From positions 93,886 through 157,885 of the forward strand of contig JAKVOZ010000004.1 of the NCBI GenBank assembly GCA_022482545.1: 64,000 bases of DNA, given 5' to 3'. Source of the DNA: Bacteroidales bacterium (GTDB lineage Bacteria > Bacteroidota > Bacteroidia > Bacteroidales > P3). Below the pieces are notes generated by a model, which worked only from the letters and a program-made list of their open reading frames with translations, was not told the origin of the DNA and did no database searches. The translations under genes and the position numbers were made by a program. Shown here piece by piece: positions 29,979 through 38,906 of the stretch (positions are counted from its first letter, which is position 1; the number at the start of each line of letters is the position of its first letter).

Positions 29979-30007
29979 TTGTTTATCATTTTATTTTACT
30001 ATCTTTG
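29979..30007 (+). promoter_or_regulatory. Promoter of the YD-repeat gene and hydE
   Basis: TTG (29979-29981), 18-bp spacer, TATCTTTG (30000-30007): full Bacteroidota consensus. The start near 30013 leaves a 15-nt leader. Confidence 0.65.
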
Positions 30008-30027
30008 CAAAAATAAATTAATAAGAT

Positions 30028-31020
30028 ATGAAAAGGGCAGTGTTATTCTTTTTATTCAGTATTATTACTCTTGGCTTTTGCTTTTGCCAACAAAGTAAGA
30101 ATGATTGGGAATATGATAATCTTAAAGGCAAAGTAAAAAGCATTAGAGTTATTCCTTATTATTTTTCAATGGAAAACAAAGGCGAAAGAATAAAGATAGA
30201 GGATTTTGGTTGTGATTGTGAATGTGGAGAATTAGATGATGCTTTTTTTAATTTGTCTAACAAGAATTTGATTAGAACATTTATGTTTTTAAGAGATAGA
30301 TGTTATAACTATATGAAATATTATGATACTTGTGGAAATCTTGTAAAGTATATAACCTTCATACAAGGTTCCTCATATAAAGACACTGCTATTGTAATAA
30401 AAGAAGATTCATCTTATTTGGTTCTTGATAAGAATAATAATGTTATACAAGCAAGACAACCTAACACTTATTATCCTTGCTTATCTTATTCCTATGATAA
30501 GAGGAACAATATAATAGAAATAAAAGACTCTAATATTGATATAACGTTTGAATATGACAGCAATAACAATCTTGTAAAAGCAAATATGAGTAATAGTGAG
30601 GGATATAATAAGGTTGCTTTATATAAATATGATAAGGAGAATAGATTAATTAAATTTAAGTCATATAATTTAAAAGATAATGAAGATGATATTAAAGCAT
30701 CTTATCGTTATGATAGACAAGGAAGATTGATTAAAAAGAAATATAAATGTATTGAAGGCTCTTATACAGAAAAATATACTTATAAAAATAATAAACGTAT
30801 ACAAGCAATTTTATTTAATGATAGTGGTAATAGTTATATAACAGAATATGATGATAATAATAATGTGATTAAAGGAATAGATAATCAAGATATTTATAGT
30901 ATTAATAAGTATGATTATGATAAATATGGTAATTGGATAAAACAATATGTATTTAATATTGATAATAAAGTTCCAGAGTGTATTGAAATTATTGAAAGAA
31001 AGATAGAATATTATGAATAG
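30028..31020 (+). CDS. Secreted protein with YD/RHS-like repeats, unknown function
   Basis: 330 residues; signal peptide at about 1-20 (AVLFFLFSIITLGFCFCQ). From about 150 onward there are five or six degenerate YD repeats (YDKRNNIIEIKD, YDSNNNLVKAN, YDKENRLIKFK, YDRQGRLIKKK, YDKYGNWIKQY), which fold as beta strands in RHS proteins. The N-terminal part (20-110) has a Cys-rich FGCDCECGEL. No toxin domain, protease or repeat-core cage is present, so this is not a full RHS toxin. Its TAG overlaps the hydE ATG by 8 bp, so the two are coupled; the link to hydrogenase maturation is not understood. Confidence 0.8.
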   Translation: MKRAVLFFLFSIITLGFCFCQQSKNDWEYDNLKGKVKSIRVIPYYFSMENKGERIKIEDFGCDCECGELDDAFFNLSNKNLIRTFMFLRDRCYNYMKYYDTCGNLVKYITFIQGSSYKDTAIVIKEDSSYLVLDKNNNVIQARQPNTYYPCLSYSYDKRNNIIEIKDSNIDITFEYDSNNNLVKANMSNSEGYNKVALYKYDKENRLIKFKSYNLKDNEDDIKASYRYDRQGRLIKKKYKCIEGSYTEKYTYKNNKRIQAILFNDSGNSYITEYDDNNNVIKGIDNQDIYSINKYDYDKYGNWIKQYVFNIDNKVPECIEIIERKIEYYE

Positions 31021-32110
31021 TTTTGAAGAGATATTAAATAAAGAAGAGTTCTCAAAACAAGATATTATAACACTTCTTAGTAGTGAAGGCGAGCAAAAAC
31101 AAATGTTATTGAAAAAAGCCTTAGAAACAAAACTAAAATATGTTGGTAATGATGTACATCTTAGAGGTTTGATTGAATATAGTAATATATGCGAAAAATA
31201 TTGTCTTTATTGCGGAGTGAGAAACAAAAACAACAAGGTGATAAGATATACAATTACCGACCAGGAAGTTTTAGATTGTGCTCGTTTAGCCTTAAAACTC
31301 GGTTACGGTTCTATCGCTATTCAAAGTGGAGAGAGGACAGACGAAGATTTTATCAACAAGATATGCTTTTTTCTTAAAGAGATAAAAAAATTATCTGACG
31401 GAAAAATAGGAATAACTCTTTCTTGTGGCGAACAAACAAAAGAAACCTACAAAAGATGGTTTGATTGTGGTGCTCACCGTTATCTTCTTAGAATAGAATC
31501 TTCAAACAAAGAACTCTTTTATCGTATTCACCCAAAAGACGATGAGCATAATTTTGAAAACAGACTTCGTTGTATTGATGATTTAATTAATCTTGGTTAT
31601 CAAACAGGAACAGGCGTTATGATTGGTCTTCCTTTTCAAACGATAGATAATCTTGCTGATGATTTAATTTACTTTAAAAAGAAAAATGTAGCAATGGTTG
31701 GTATGGGTCCTTTCATTGCTCACCCAGATACTCCGCTATGGAAATTTAAAGATAACATACCTTCTAATGAGCAAAGAATGTCTATGACTGAGAAGATGAT
31801 AGGAGTTTTGAGGCTTATGATGAAAGAGATTAATATGGTGGCAGCAACGGCAGACCAAACGATAGATAAACAAGGTAGAGAGAAAGCAATAATTGCAGGA
31901 GCAAACGTAATAATGCCTAATCTTACACCAAACCGTTATCGTGAAGAATATTTGATTTATCCAGACAAGGCTTGCGTTGGAGATAAGCCCGAAGAATGTT
32001 ATCAATGCTTAGATTTGAGAATGCGAAGTATTAAACACAAGATACTTTATAACGCATGGGGAGATAGTATTGCTTTTCTAAAACAACACAAAAAACAAGA
32101 AAATGAATGA
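31013..32110 (+). CDS. hydE: [FeFe] hydrogenase H-cluster radical SAM maturase HydE
   Basis: Radical SAM enzyme that helps build the bridging dithiolate-containing cluster of [FeFe] hydrogenase. Radical SAM cysteines C60, C64, C67 (CEKYCLYC, CX3CX2C), then GYGSIAIQSGE and the HydE-like TGTGVMIGLPFQTIDNLADDL and GMGPFIAHPDTPL. The C-terminal C321-X7-C329-X2-C332 spacing equals the accessory cluster site of the Thermotoga enzyme. 365 residues. No hydF, hydG or hydrogenase gene is in the window, so they must lie elsewhere if the pathway is complete. Confidence 0.9.
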   Translation: MNSFEEILNKEEFSKQDIITLLSSEGEQKQMLLKKALETKLKYVGNDVHLRGLIEYSNICEKYCLYCGVRNKNNKVIRYTITDQEVLDCARLALKLGYGSIAIQSGERTDEDFINKICFFLKEIKKLSDGKIGITLSCGEQTKETYKRWFDCGAHRYLLRIESSNKELFYRIHPKDDEHNFENRLRCIDDLINLGYQTGTGVMIGLPFQTIDNLADDLIYFKKKNVAMVGMGPFIAHPDTPLWKFKDNIPSNEQRMSMTEKMIGVLRLMMKEINMVAATADQTIDKQGREKAIIAGANVIMPNLTPNRYREEYLIYPDKACVGDKPEECYQCLDLRMRSIKHKILYNAWGDSIAFLKQHKKQENE

Positions 32111-32139
32111 AATATTGCTGTGTTTTAGAAAAATTGTTG

Positions 32140-32147
32140 TAATTTTG
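32140..32147 (+). promoter_or_regulatory. Possible -7 box (TAATTTTG) of the DUF4838 gene
   Basis: TAATTTTG matches TAnnTTTG; start near 32154 gives a 15-nt leader. Best TTG is 22 bp upstream, slightly long. Confidence 0.4.
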
Positions 32148-32168
32148 TCATAAATAAAAGCAACAAAA

Positions 32169-34421
32169 ATGAGAAAACTTATATTAATTGTTTCAATATT
32201 TATTTTAGCCTCGTGTGCAAGTCAAAGAAATAAAGATTTAGTACTTGTAAAAGATTCCTTGACTGATTATCATATTGTTTTACCTGCAAAAGCAAATGAA
32301 GATGAAACTTATGCCGCACAACTTCTTCAAAAAGATATTTTTAAAGCAAGTAATGCTAAAATTCCAATAGTTTATGATAATGAGAAAAGACATAAAAGAG
32401 AAATATGTATTGGCAAAACAAATAGAGATACAACAATTAATCCAAAAAGATATACAACAAATGTTAAAAGAGTAAAGAATAGACTTTATTTTTCTGCAAA
32501 AGATAGTCAATTTACAGTATATTCTGTTGTTGATTTCTTAGAAAAATATCTTGGAATAAGAAAATATGCTTTGGATTGCGAGGTTTATCCAAATAATAAC
32601 ACAATAATATTAAAAGATTTTAAAGATTATTCATACACAACGCCCAACACCTATCGTCAAGAACAGAATGTATATACGAAAGAAGATAAAGATTTTAAGT
32701 ATTGGTTGAAACAAGATGTTCAAAATGATATGTTTGCCAATGGATTCTTTGTTCACACATCAAAGATTCTTCTTCCAGACAATGAATATTTTGATTCTCA
32801 CCCAGAATATTATGCTTTACTTAATGGCAAACGAACAAGAGACCAAGTATGTTGGTCAAACGATACGGTATATCAAATAATGAAAGACAACCTTCGTCAT
32901 CAAATGGAGATGCAACCAGATAAAAAAGTTTGGAGTGTAAGTCAAAATGATAATGATACTTATTGTCATTGCGATAGATGTATGGCTTTGATTAATAAAG
33001 AAGGTTCTGCTTGTGCTCCAATAATTGCTTTTGTTAATCGTTTGGCAAAAGATTTTCCTGACAAAACAATTTCCACTCTTGCTTACACTTATTCAAGAAA
33101 GGCTCCTAAGAACTTAAAACCAGAAAAGAATGTTCAAATTATGCTTTGTACAATAGAAGAAAATCGTAATATAACAATAGAACAAGCACAACAAAGAAAT
33201 AATGAAGGAAGTTTTGCTCAGGATTTAATAAATTGGGGAAAGATAACAAACAATATCTTTCTTTGGGATTATGAAGTAGATTTTGCATATTCTGTTTCAC
33301 CGTTTCCTAATCTTCATGTATTGAAACCCAACATTGATTTCTTTATTAAGAACAATGCTTTTCAACACTTTCAACAAGCAAATGGAGAACCAGGACACGA
33401 ATTTAGTGAATTAAAAACTTATCTTATCTGCAAATTGTTGTGGAACCCAAGTCTAAATCAAGATAGTTTGATAAATGAGTTCTTAGTTAATTATTATGGA
33501 AAAGCATCAAAAGAAATACGAGAATATATTGATGATATTGAAAGAGTTGCTATTAGTTATAATAAAACCGTTGGCTTAGATATTTATGGACCACCAACAA
33601 ACTATATGAACAATATTCTTTCCAAAGCAAACATTGAACGTTATGATAAAATATTTGATAAAGCAGAAAATGAAGTTAAAGATGATAGCGTTTATTTATT
33701 AAGAGTAAAGACAGCAAGACTTCCTATTGATTATGCGATAATGGAGATTGCAAAAGTAGATATGTTTGGCGATAGAGGTTGGTATGAAAAACAAGGCAAT
33801 GAATTCTTTCTTAAAAAAGATATGAAAGCAAGATTAGATAACTTCTATTCTACTGCCAACCAAGCAAAAGTGAGAAGTATGAATGAAAGTGGGCTAACAG
33901 TTGAAGATTATTATAAAACAACATTAAGATTTATTGATGTAGATGTTAAGAACGATATAGCATTTAATAAGACTGTCGTTTCCAATCCAAAAGCAAGCGA
34001 TAGATATTGTCAAGGTGATATGAAGATGATTACTAATGGCGTTAAAGGTGCAGATGATTTTAAGATGCATTGGCTTGGTTGGTGGGGTTATGACTTTAAT
34101 CTTGATATGGATTTGGATACAATAGTGAATAATAAAACAATAACAATATCTTCTCTTTGTGATGCAAAGAGTTGGATTCTTCATCCTTTGAAAGTTACTT
34201 GTTTTGTATCAAAAGACGGAAAGCGATATAATGAAATAGGAACAAAAGAAGGCTTTGGTAATGATAAAAACTCGCCTGTAATAAGAGAATATAATTTTAA
34301 TTGTAGTGAAGATTTTCGTTACGTTAGATTTTATGTTGAAGGAACTAAAACTCTTCCTTCTTGGCATCCTTCTCTTGGCAAACCTTCTTGGGTATTTCTT
34401 GATGAGATAATAGTTAAATAA
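32169..34421 (+). CDS. DUF4838 lipoprotein with glycosidase-like architecture
   Basis: 750 residues. Lipoprotein signal with lipobox ILASC (cysteine 16). An N-terminal alpha/beta part (about 30-150: YAAQLLQKDIFKASNAKIPIVYD) resembles the beta-hexosaminidase domain 2 found before many glycoside hydrolases. The DUF4838 core follows at about 190-440 with NDNDTYCHCDRCMALINKEGSA and NGEPGHEFSELKTYLICKLLWNP, then a helical section and a C-terminal F5/8-type carbohydrate-binding-like beta domain. A role in glycan breakdown at the surface is likely but no catalytic assignment is established for the family. It stands alone, after hydE and before the DUF4199 pair. Confidence 0.84.
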   Translation: MRKLILIVSIFILASCASQRNKDLVLVKDSLTDYHIVLPAKANEDETYAAQLLQKDIFKASNAKIPIVYDNEKRHKREICIGKTNRDTTINPKRYTTNVKRVKNRLYFSAKDSQFTVYSVVDFLEKYLGIRKYALDCEVYPNNNTIILKDFKDYSYTTPNTYRQEQNVYTKEDKDFKYWLKQDVQNDMFANGFFVHTSKILLPDNEYFDSHPEYYALLNGKRTRDQVCWSNDTVYQIMKDNLRHQMEMQPDKKVWSVSQNDNDTYCHCDRCMALINKEGSACAPIIAFVNRLAKDFPDKTISTLAYTYSRKAPKNLKPEKNVQIMLCTIEENRNITIEQAQQRNNEGSFAQDLINWGKITNNIFLWDYEVDFAYSVSPFPNLHVLKPNIDFFIKNNAFQHFQQANGEPGHEFSELKTYLICKLLWNPSLNQDSLINEFLVNYYGKASKEIREYIDDIERVAISYNKTVGLDIYGPPTNYMNNILSKANIERYDKIFDKAENEVKDDSVYLLRVKTARLPIDYAIMEIAKVDMFGDRGWYEKQGNEFFLKKDMKARLDNFYSTANQAKVRSMNESGLTVEDYYKTTLRFIDVDVKNDIAFNKTVVSNPKASDRYCQGDMKMITNGVKGADDFKMHWLGWWGYDFNLDMDLDTIVNNKTITISSLCDAKSWILHPLKVTCFVSKDGKRYNEIGTKEGFGNDKNSPVIREYNFNCSEDFRYVRFYVEGTKTLPSWHPSLGKPSWVFLDEIIVK

Positions 34422-34457
34422 TAAAAAAAAGACAAAGAAAAAGAAAACAGAAAAAAT

Positions 34458-35009
34458 ATGACAGACAACACAAAAGAATATATGCTACATAGTTTTCGCT
34501 ATGGCTCAATAATTGGATTTTTTACTTTTATTTACTACATTCTTGGCTTTTATCTTAATTGGGAAAAGAGTGGTTGGTTTGATGATGTATATTTCTTTAT
34601 TGATATTGCGATGATTGCTTGGATGATGATTGCTTACAAAAAAAATCAACCAGACAATCAAGTTAAGTTTTCAAGATATATAATGGTTGGTTTTATAGCA
34701 TGCCTTGTTATTGCTTTCTTTTATGTTATTTATTTTGTTGTAAGGATAACCAAACTTGATGTTTTGTTTCTTGACAACTACTTAAACGAAATGATAACTC
34801 AACTAAAACCTATGGGGATTGACTATTCAAAAGTTATGACTCCTAATAATAAATCATTCTTTGAAATTGCTTTTTTTGTTTCTTTATACATTGGCAACAT
34901 TATAAGCAATATGTTTTACATTCTTCTTTTATCTTGGTTTATGTCTTTAAATAACAGAATGTACAACACAAACAACAAAAACAATAATAATCAAAACAAT
35001 ACAAAATAA
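34458..35009 (+). CDS. DUF4199 membrane protein (first of two)
   Basis: 183 residues with four membrane helices (about 15-35, 43-60, 75-98 and 135-165) and a polar loop between helices 3 and 4, ending in a low-complexity Asn/Lys tail (NNKNNNNQNNTK). Matches DUF4199 by topology. Function is not known. Only 1 bp lies between its stop and the next DUF4199 gene. Confidence 0.8.
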   Translation: MTDNTKEYMLHSFRYGSIIGFFTFIYYILGFYLNWEKSGWFDDVYFFIDIAMIAWMMIAYKKNQPDNQVKFSRYIMVGFIACLVIAFFYVIYFVVRITKLDVLFLDNYLNEMITQLKPMGIDYSKVMTPNNKSFFEIAFFVSLYIGNIISNMFYILLLSWFMSLNNRMYNTNNKNNNNQNNTK

Positions 35010-35010
35010 G

Positions 35011-35550
35011 ATGAAACTACTTAGACAATATTCTTCAACAATGCACGGCAATTACAAAAAGGCTTCATTAGGATATGGAATAGTTATGGGAATAGTTATG
35101 TCCTTAATACTGCTTGTACGTTATCTCATATATATGCCAGCAAAAGCGCCAATAACAACAATAGATGAGATTGCTCTTTTAGTTCTTATGGCTATTGCAA
35201 CAATAATATATAAAAATGGATTGAAAGATAAACGAATAACATTTAAAGAAGCGTATATGATTGCTTTCTTGTCTGCTATTGTTTGCGTTATAATATATGG
35301 TATTTTTATGTATATCTACACGGTTGGAATAGATAAAGACTTTCAGAATCATTGTATTGAAACGCTTAGGAAGAATCCTAAATACATTAAATATACACCA
35401 TCACAGATGAAAGAGATGGTAAAAGTTAGCAATATAGTTATGCAGAGCATTGTATCTAATCTTGTTATGTCTGTTTTGTGGGCTATGGTTGTTGGTGTTA
35501 TTTTTAGAAATGAAAAAAGTGAAATAATAAATAGAAATAAATTAAAATAA
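35011..35550 (+). CDS. DUF4199 membrane protein (second of two)
   Basis: 179 residues, same four-helix layout as the gene before it, with KEAYMIAFLSAIVCVIIYGIFMYIY in helix 3 and SNLVMSVLWAMVVGVIF in helix 4. The two differ strongly in sequence, so any duplication is old. Two bases separate it from the GT2 gene; the DUF4199-GT2 order recurs in Bacteroidota, suggesting a shared membrane step, which remains unproven. Confidence 0.8.
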   Translation: MKLLRQYSSTMHGNYKKASLGYGIVMGIVMSLILLVRYLIYMPAKAPITTIDEIALLVLMAIATIIYKNGLKDKRITFKEAYMIAFLSAIVCVIIYGIFMYIYTVGIDKDFQNHCIETLRKNPKYIKYTPSQMKEMVKVSNIVMQSIVSNLVMSVLWAMVVGVIFRNEKSEIINRNKLK

Positions 35551-35552
35551 TT

Positions 35553-36521
35553 ATGGATATATCAGTTATTGTACCTTTATTTAATGAAGAAGAATCATTA
35601 CGACCTTTATCTGATTGGATAAAAAAAGTTATGGACGAGAATAAGTTCTCTTATGAAATAATAATGGTTGATGATGGTAGCAAAGATAATAGTTGGAAAG
35701 AGATAGAAAAGTTAAGTGATGAGAACAACAATATAAGAGGGATAAAGTTTAGAAGAAATTATGGTAAGAGTGCTGCCTTGAATGTTGGCTTTGAGCACTG
35801 CGAAGGTGATGTGGTAATAACTATGGACGCAGACTTGCAAGATTCTCCCGATGAAATACCTGAACTTTACAAGATGATAAAAGAACAAGGTTTTGATTTA
35901 GTCTCAGGTTGGAAGAAAAAACGCTACGATTCTACTCTTGGCAAAAACATTCCTTCAAAACTTTTTAATGCAACAACAAGAATGCTTTCTGGTATTCATC
36001 TTCATGATTTCAATTGTGGATTAAAAGCATATAAGAAATCTGTTGTTAAAAGTATAGAAGTTTATGGCGAAATGCACAGATATATACCTGTTATTGCAAA
36101 ATGGGCTGGCTTTACTAACATAACAGAAAAAGTTGTAATACATCGCAAACGTCAATATGGAACAAGCAAATTTGGTATGAACAGATTTATTAATGGTTAT
36201 CTTGACCTTATGTCTATTATGTTCGTAAGCAAATTCAGTAAAAAACCTATGCACTTCTTTGGAGCAATAGGCACATTTATGTTTTTGATTGGAATAATTG
36301 CTGCATTTATTCTTGGCGTTGAAAAACTTGTGGCTTTACATAATGGAGAGACAATGCGACTTGTAACAAGTAGTCCTTATTTTTATATAGCACTTATTAT
36401 GATGATTATAGGCACACAACTATTCCTTACAGGATTTCTTGCAGAACTTATTGGCAGAAACTCAACAACAAGAAACAACTATCTTATTGAAAAAGAAGAA
36501 AATTTTAACAATCAAAAATAA
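35553..36521 (+). CDS. Membrane-associated family 2 glycosyltransferase (DPM1/GtrB-like)
   Basis: 322 residues. GT-A domain: SVIVPLFNEEESL (4-16), VDDGSKDNS (39-47), DAD at 92-94 in ITMDADLQDSPDEIP, and FNCGLKAYKK (153-162). Two C-terminal membrane helices at about 234-256 and 276-300. This is the polyprenyl-phosphate glycosyltransferase pattern, which loads a sugar onto undecaprenyl phosphate at the inner leaflet for later transfer outside. Likely donor is UDP-glucose or similar, but this cannot be read. Last gene of the DUF4199 pair operon. Confidence 0.9.
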   Translation: MDISVIVPLFNEEESLRPLSDWIKKVMDENKFSYEIIMVDDGSKDNSWKEIEKLSDENNNIRGIKFRRNYGKSAALNVGFEHCEGDVVITMDADLQDSPDEIPELYKMIKEQGFDLVSGWKKKRYDSTLGKNIPSKLFNATTRMLSGIHLHDFNCGLKAYKKSVVKSIEVYGEMHRYIPVIAKWAGFTNITEKVVIHRKRQYGTSKFGMNRFINGYLDLMSIMFVSKFSKKPMHFFGAIGTFMFLIGIIAAFILGVEKLVALHNGETMRLVTSSPYFYIALIMMIIGTQLFLTGFLAELIGRNSTTRNNYLIEKEENFNNQK

Positions 36522-36607
36522 AAACTAACAAAGAATATTAAGGTAAATAATATAATATATTTACAAATTGAAAAGATAGATTATAATTTTATAAAAGCAT
36601 AAAGACT

Positions 36608-37183
36608 ATGAGGATACAACAAGCAATAGAAGATTCAATAAAAGTAAAAAAAGAATTACTATTAAATCCAAAAGTAACAGAGAATATTGAAAAAGCAATA
36701 GATATTGTAGTCAATTGTTATAAACAAGCAGGCAAAGTTCTTTTTTGTGGTAATGGAGGAAGTGCAGCAGATAGCCAACACTTAGCAGCAGAATTGTCTG
36801 GACGTTTCTATTATGACCGTCCTCCTCTTGATGCAGAAGCACTTCATGTTAATACCTCTTACGTTACTGCTGTTGCTAATGATTATTCTTATGATGTGAT
36901 ATTTTCTCGTATGATTCAAGCACAAGGACACAAAGGTGATGTACTTTTTGGCTTATCTACATCTGGAAATAGTAAGAATGTTGTCCTTGCAATGGAACAA
37001 GCAAAAGAAAAAGGAATGAAAATAATTGCTCTTACTGGTCAAGGTGGAGGAAAAATGAAAGAATTGTCTGATGTTCTTCTTGATGTACCTTCAAAAGATA
37101 CTCCAAGAATACAAGAATGCCACATAATGATAGGACATATTATTTGTGAAATGGTAGAAAAGACTATCTTTCCAAAAGAATAA
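36608..37183 (+). CDS. gmhA: Sedoheptulose-7-phosphate isomerase
   Basis: Converts sedoheptulose-7-phosphate to D-glycero-D-manno-heptose-7-phosphate for LPS core heptose. SIS fold: VLFCGNGGSAADSQHLAAEL (45-64) binds phosphate and substrate, and STSGNSKNVV and the C-terminal IQECHIMIGHIICEMVE carry conserved catalytic histidines. 191 residues is exact for the family. Eight bases from gmhB. Confidence 0.95.
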   Translation: MRIQQAIEDSIKVKKELLLNPKVTENIEKAIDIVVNCYKQAGKVLFCGNGGSAADSQHLAAELSGRFYYDRPPLDAEALHVNTSYVTAVANDYSYDVIFSRMIQAQGHKGDVLFGLSTSGNSKNVVLAMEQAKEKGMKIIALTGQGGGKMKELSDVLLDVPSKDTPRIQECHIMIGHIICEMVEKTIFPKE

Positions 37184-37191
37184 TAAGAAAT

Positions 37192-37749
37192 ATGAAATTA
37201 AAAGATTGTAAATATTTGTTTTTAGATAGAGACGGCGTAATAAATGTAAGAAAGATGGGTGGTTATATTCTTTCTTATGATGAGTTTCATTTTATTGAAG
37301 GTGTGAAAGAGGCTTTTAAGATATTCAATACTTGTTTTGATAAGATATTTATTATTACTAATCAACAAGGAATAGGCAAAGGATTAATGAGTGAAGAAGA
37401 TTTTTCTATTGTTTCAAAGAAGATGATTGAAGAAATAGAAAGCAATGGTGGTAGAATAGATAAGATATACCATTGTCCTGCACTTAAAGAAGAGAAAAGC
37501 AAGATGCGCAAACCAGAAATAGGTATGGGACTAAAAGCAAAAGAAGATTACAATGAGATTGACTTTAATAAAAGCATAATGGTTGGTGATAGTATGAGCG
37601 ATATGCTGTTTGGCAAAGGACTATTAATGAAAAATGTTTTTATTAATAATCACACAGAAACAAATATTGACAACAAAATAATTGATAAAGAATTTAATAG
37701 TTTAATAGAATTTGCAAAATATATAGAAAATGAAAAAAAATATAATTAG
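37192..37749 (+). CDS. gmhB: Heptose bisphosphate phosphatase-like HAD protein
   Basis: HAD hydrolase predicted to remove the C7 phosphate of D-glycero-D-manno-heptose-1,7-bisphosphate in LPS heptose synthesis. Nucleophile D12 and acid D14 in FLDRDGVIN; IITNQQGIGKGLM and IMVGDSMSDML are motif II and IV regions. 185 residues. Odd: the usual zinc loop (CxH then CxCRKP) is reduced to HCPALKEEKSKMRKP, keeping only one cysteine, so it probably does not bind zinc. Its 3' end overlaps the next gene by 20 bp. Position right after gmhA supports the assignment. Confidence 0.85.
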   Translation: MKLKDCKYLFLDRDGVINVRKMGGYILSYDEFHFIEGVKEAFKIFNTCFDKIFIITNQQGIGKGLMSEEDFSIVSKKMIEEIESNGGRIDKIYHCPALKEEKSKMRKPEIGMGLKAKEDYNEIDFNKSIMVGDSMSDMLFGKGLLMKNVFINNHTETNIDNKIIDKEFNSLIEFAKYIENEKKYN

Positions 37750-38737
37750 TATTTTAAGTATAGGTTTGATTGTCTTTGCTTTTAGTCAAAACATTCAAGC
37801 ACAAAACAAAAAAGATAATAAAGGTTTGCGTCAAGGTCTTTGGATTAAGACAGATAAGCAAGGAAGAAAAATATCAGAAGGTAATTTCAAAGACGATTAT
37901 CCTATTGACACTTTCAGGTATTATAACAAAAAAGGCGAACTTGAAACAATTAATGTTTTCTCTAATAAAGGTAAAAAATGCTCTTCTCGTTTTCTTTACA
38001 AAGATAATAAAGTTAAGGCAGAAGGTTGTTATACTGACAAAAAGAAAGATGGTCTTTGGTGCTATTATAATGAAAAAGGCAAAAAAGTTTTAGAAGAAAA
38101 TTACAAGAATGGAGACAAGAATGGAATGGTAAAGCAATTTGATGAAAAAGGTAATGTACTCACATCAACAACTTATAAGAATAATAAAAAAGATGGAGCA
38201 TATTTTGAATCTTTACAAAAAGCAGGTTATTTCACTTGTAACTATAAGAACGACAAGCTTGAAGGTGAATATAATGAATACTACTCTAACAAAGAGCCAA
38301 AGATAAAAGGACAATTTGTTAATAACAAGAAAGAAGGCGAATGGAAAGTATTTAATGGACCAAATGAAGTCGTACAAAAACTTTTCTATAAAAATGATTT
38401 TCTTTCTGGCGATGCAATTATAATAAATGTAAGAGAAGGTAAAAAAGAAATACCTCAAACAGATATGGCTCTTGTCTATCCTACTGGCAAACAAACACAA
38501 ATCATTCTTAAATCAGGAGAAAAATTAAGTTGTTTTAATGAATTTGAAGAACTATTAAACCTTTTAGACCTTAATAACTTCATATTAATTAACAAGAAAA
38601 GTCAAATGTATGGTAATCTTACTTATATCACAGGGTTAAATAAAGATAACACTGTAAAGATTAAAGTAAAAACAGACTTTTCCATAATTGCAGATGAGAA
38701 TGGACAACAAGCACTAAAATCATTATTCATTAAATAA
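37730..38737 (+). CDS. Secreted MORN-2/YwqK-type repeat protein
   Basis: 335 residues; signal peptide at about 1-25 (IISILSIGLIVFAFSQNIQA). Residues 30-220 contain about seven short repeats of the form GLWixydekGkkxxE (for example GLWIKTDKQGRKISEGNF, GLWCYYNEKGKKVLEENY, GAYFESLQKAGYF), typical of the MORN_2/YwqK family. The C-terminal 110 residues have no recognisable domain. The label antitoxin often given to YwqK relatives has no support here. It is the last gene of the gmhA-gmhB unit and its stop (38735-38737) is two bases from array F. Confidence 0.8.
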   Translation: MKKNIISILSIGLIVFAFSQNIQAQNKKDNKGLRQGLWIKTDKQGRKISEGNFKDDYPIDTFRYYNKKGELETINVFSNKGKKCSSRFLYKDNKVKAEGCYTDKKKDGLWCYYNEKGKKVLEENYKNGDKNGMVKQFDEKGNVLTSTTYKNNKKDGAYFESLQKAGYFTCNYKNDKLEGEYNEYYSNKEPKIKGQFVNNKKEGEWKVFNGPNEVVQKLFYKNDFLSGDAIIINVREGKKEIPQTDMALVYPTGKQTQIILKSGEKLSCFNEFEELLNLLDLNNFILINKKSQMYGNLTYITGLNKDNTVKIKVKTDFSIIADENGQQALKSLFIK

Positions 38738-38738
38738 A

Positions 38739-38906
38739 AATGGATTAAGAATCTAATAAAATAGTTTTTGATTCCATTAAAATAGTTCTTGATTCTATTT
38801 CAACGGAATAAGGAATTATTTTTTTATTTCTTCGTTATATTTCAAAAAAACGAAGACTTATTTCATACGCTCTTTTATTCAATAAAATAAGACGTTTTAT
38901 GCTTTA
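38739..38906. repeat. 21-bp-period array F (8 units) filling a convergent gap stop to stop
   Basis: Units at 38739, 38760, 38781, 38802, 38823, 38844, 38865 and 38886, all 21 bp with no slip. It begins one base after the YwqK-like stop and its last unit contains the comB stop (38897-38899). No other sequence is present in the gap. Confidence 0.85.

Noticed and set aside
30028..31020. YD-repeat protein as an RHS toxin
   Set aside because: Far too short, with no RHS core cage, no C-terminal toxin domain and no immunity gene; the next gene is hydE.
31013..32110. hydE as biotin synthase or ThiH
   Set aside because: The GMGPFIAHPDTPL and C-terminal C-X7-C-X2-C pattern fit HydE, and no biotin or thiamine gene is nearby.
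37730..38737. YwqK-like protein as an antitoxin
   Set aside because: It is secreted, has no toxin neighbour, and the antitoxin label comes only from naming of distant relatives.
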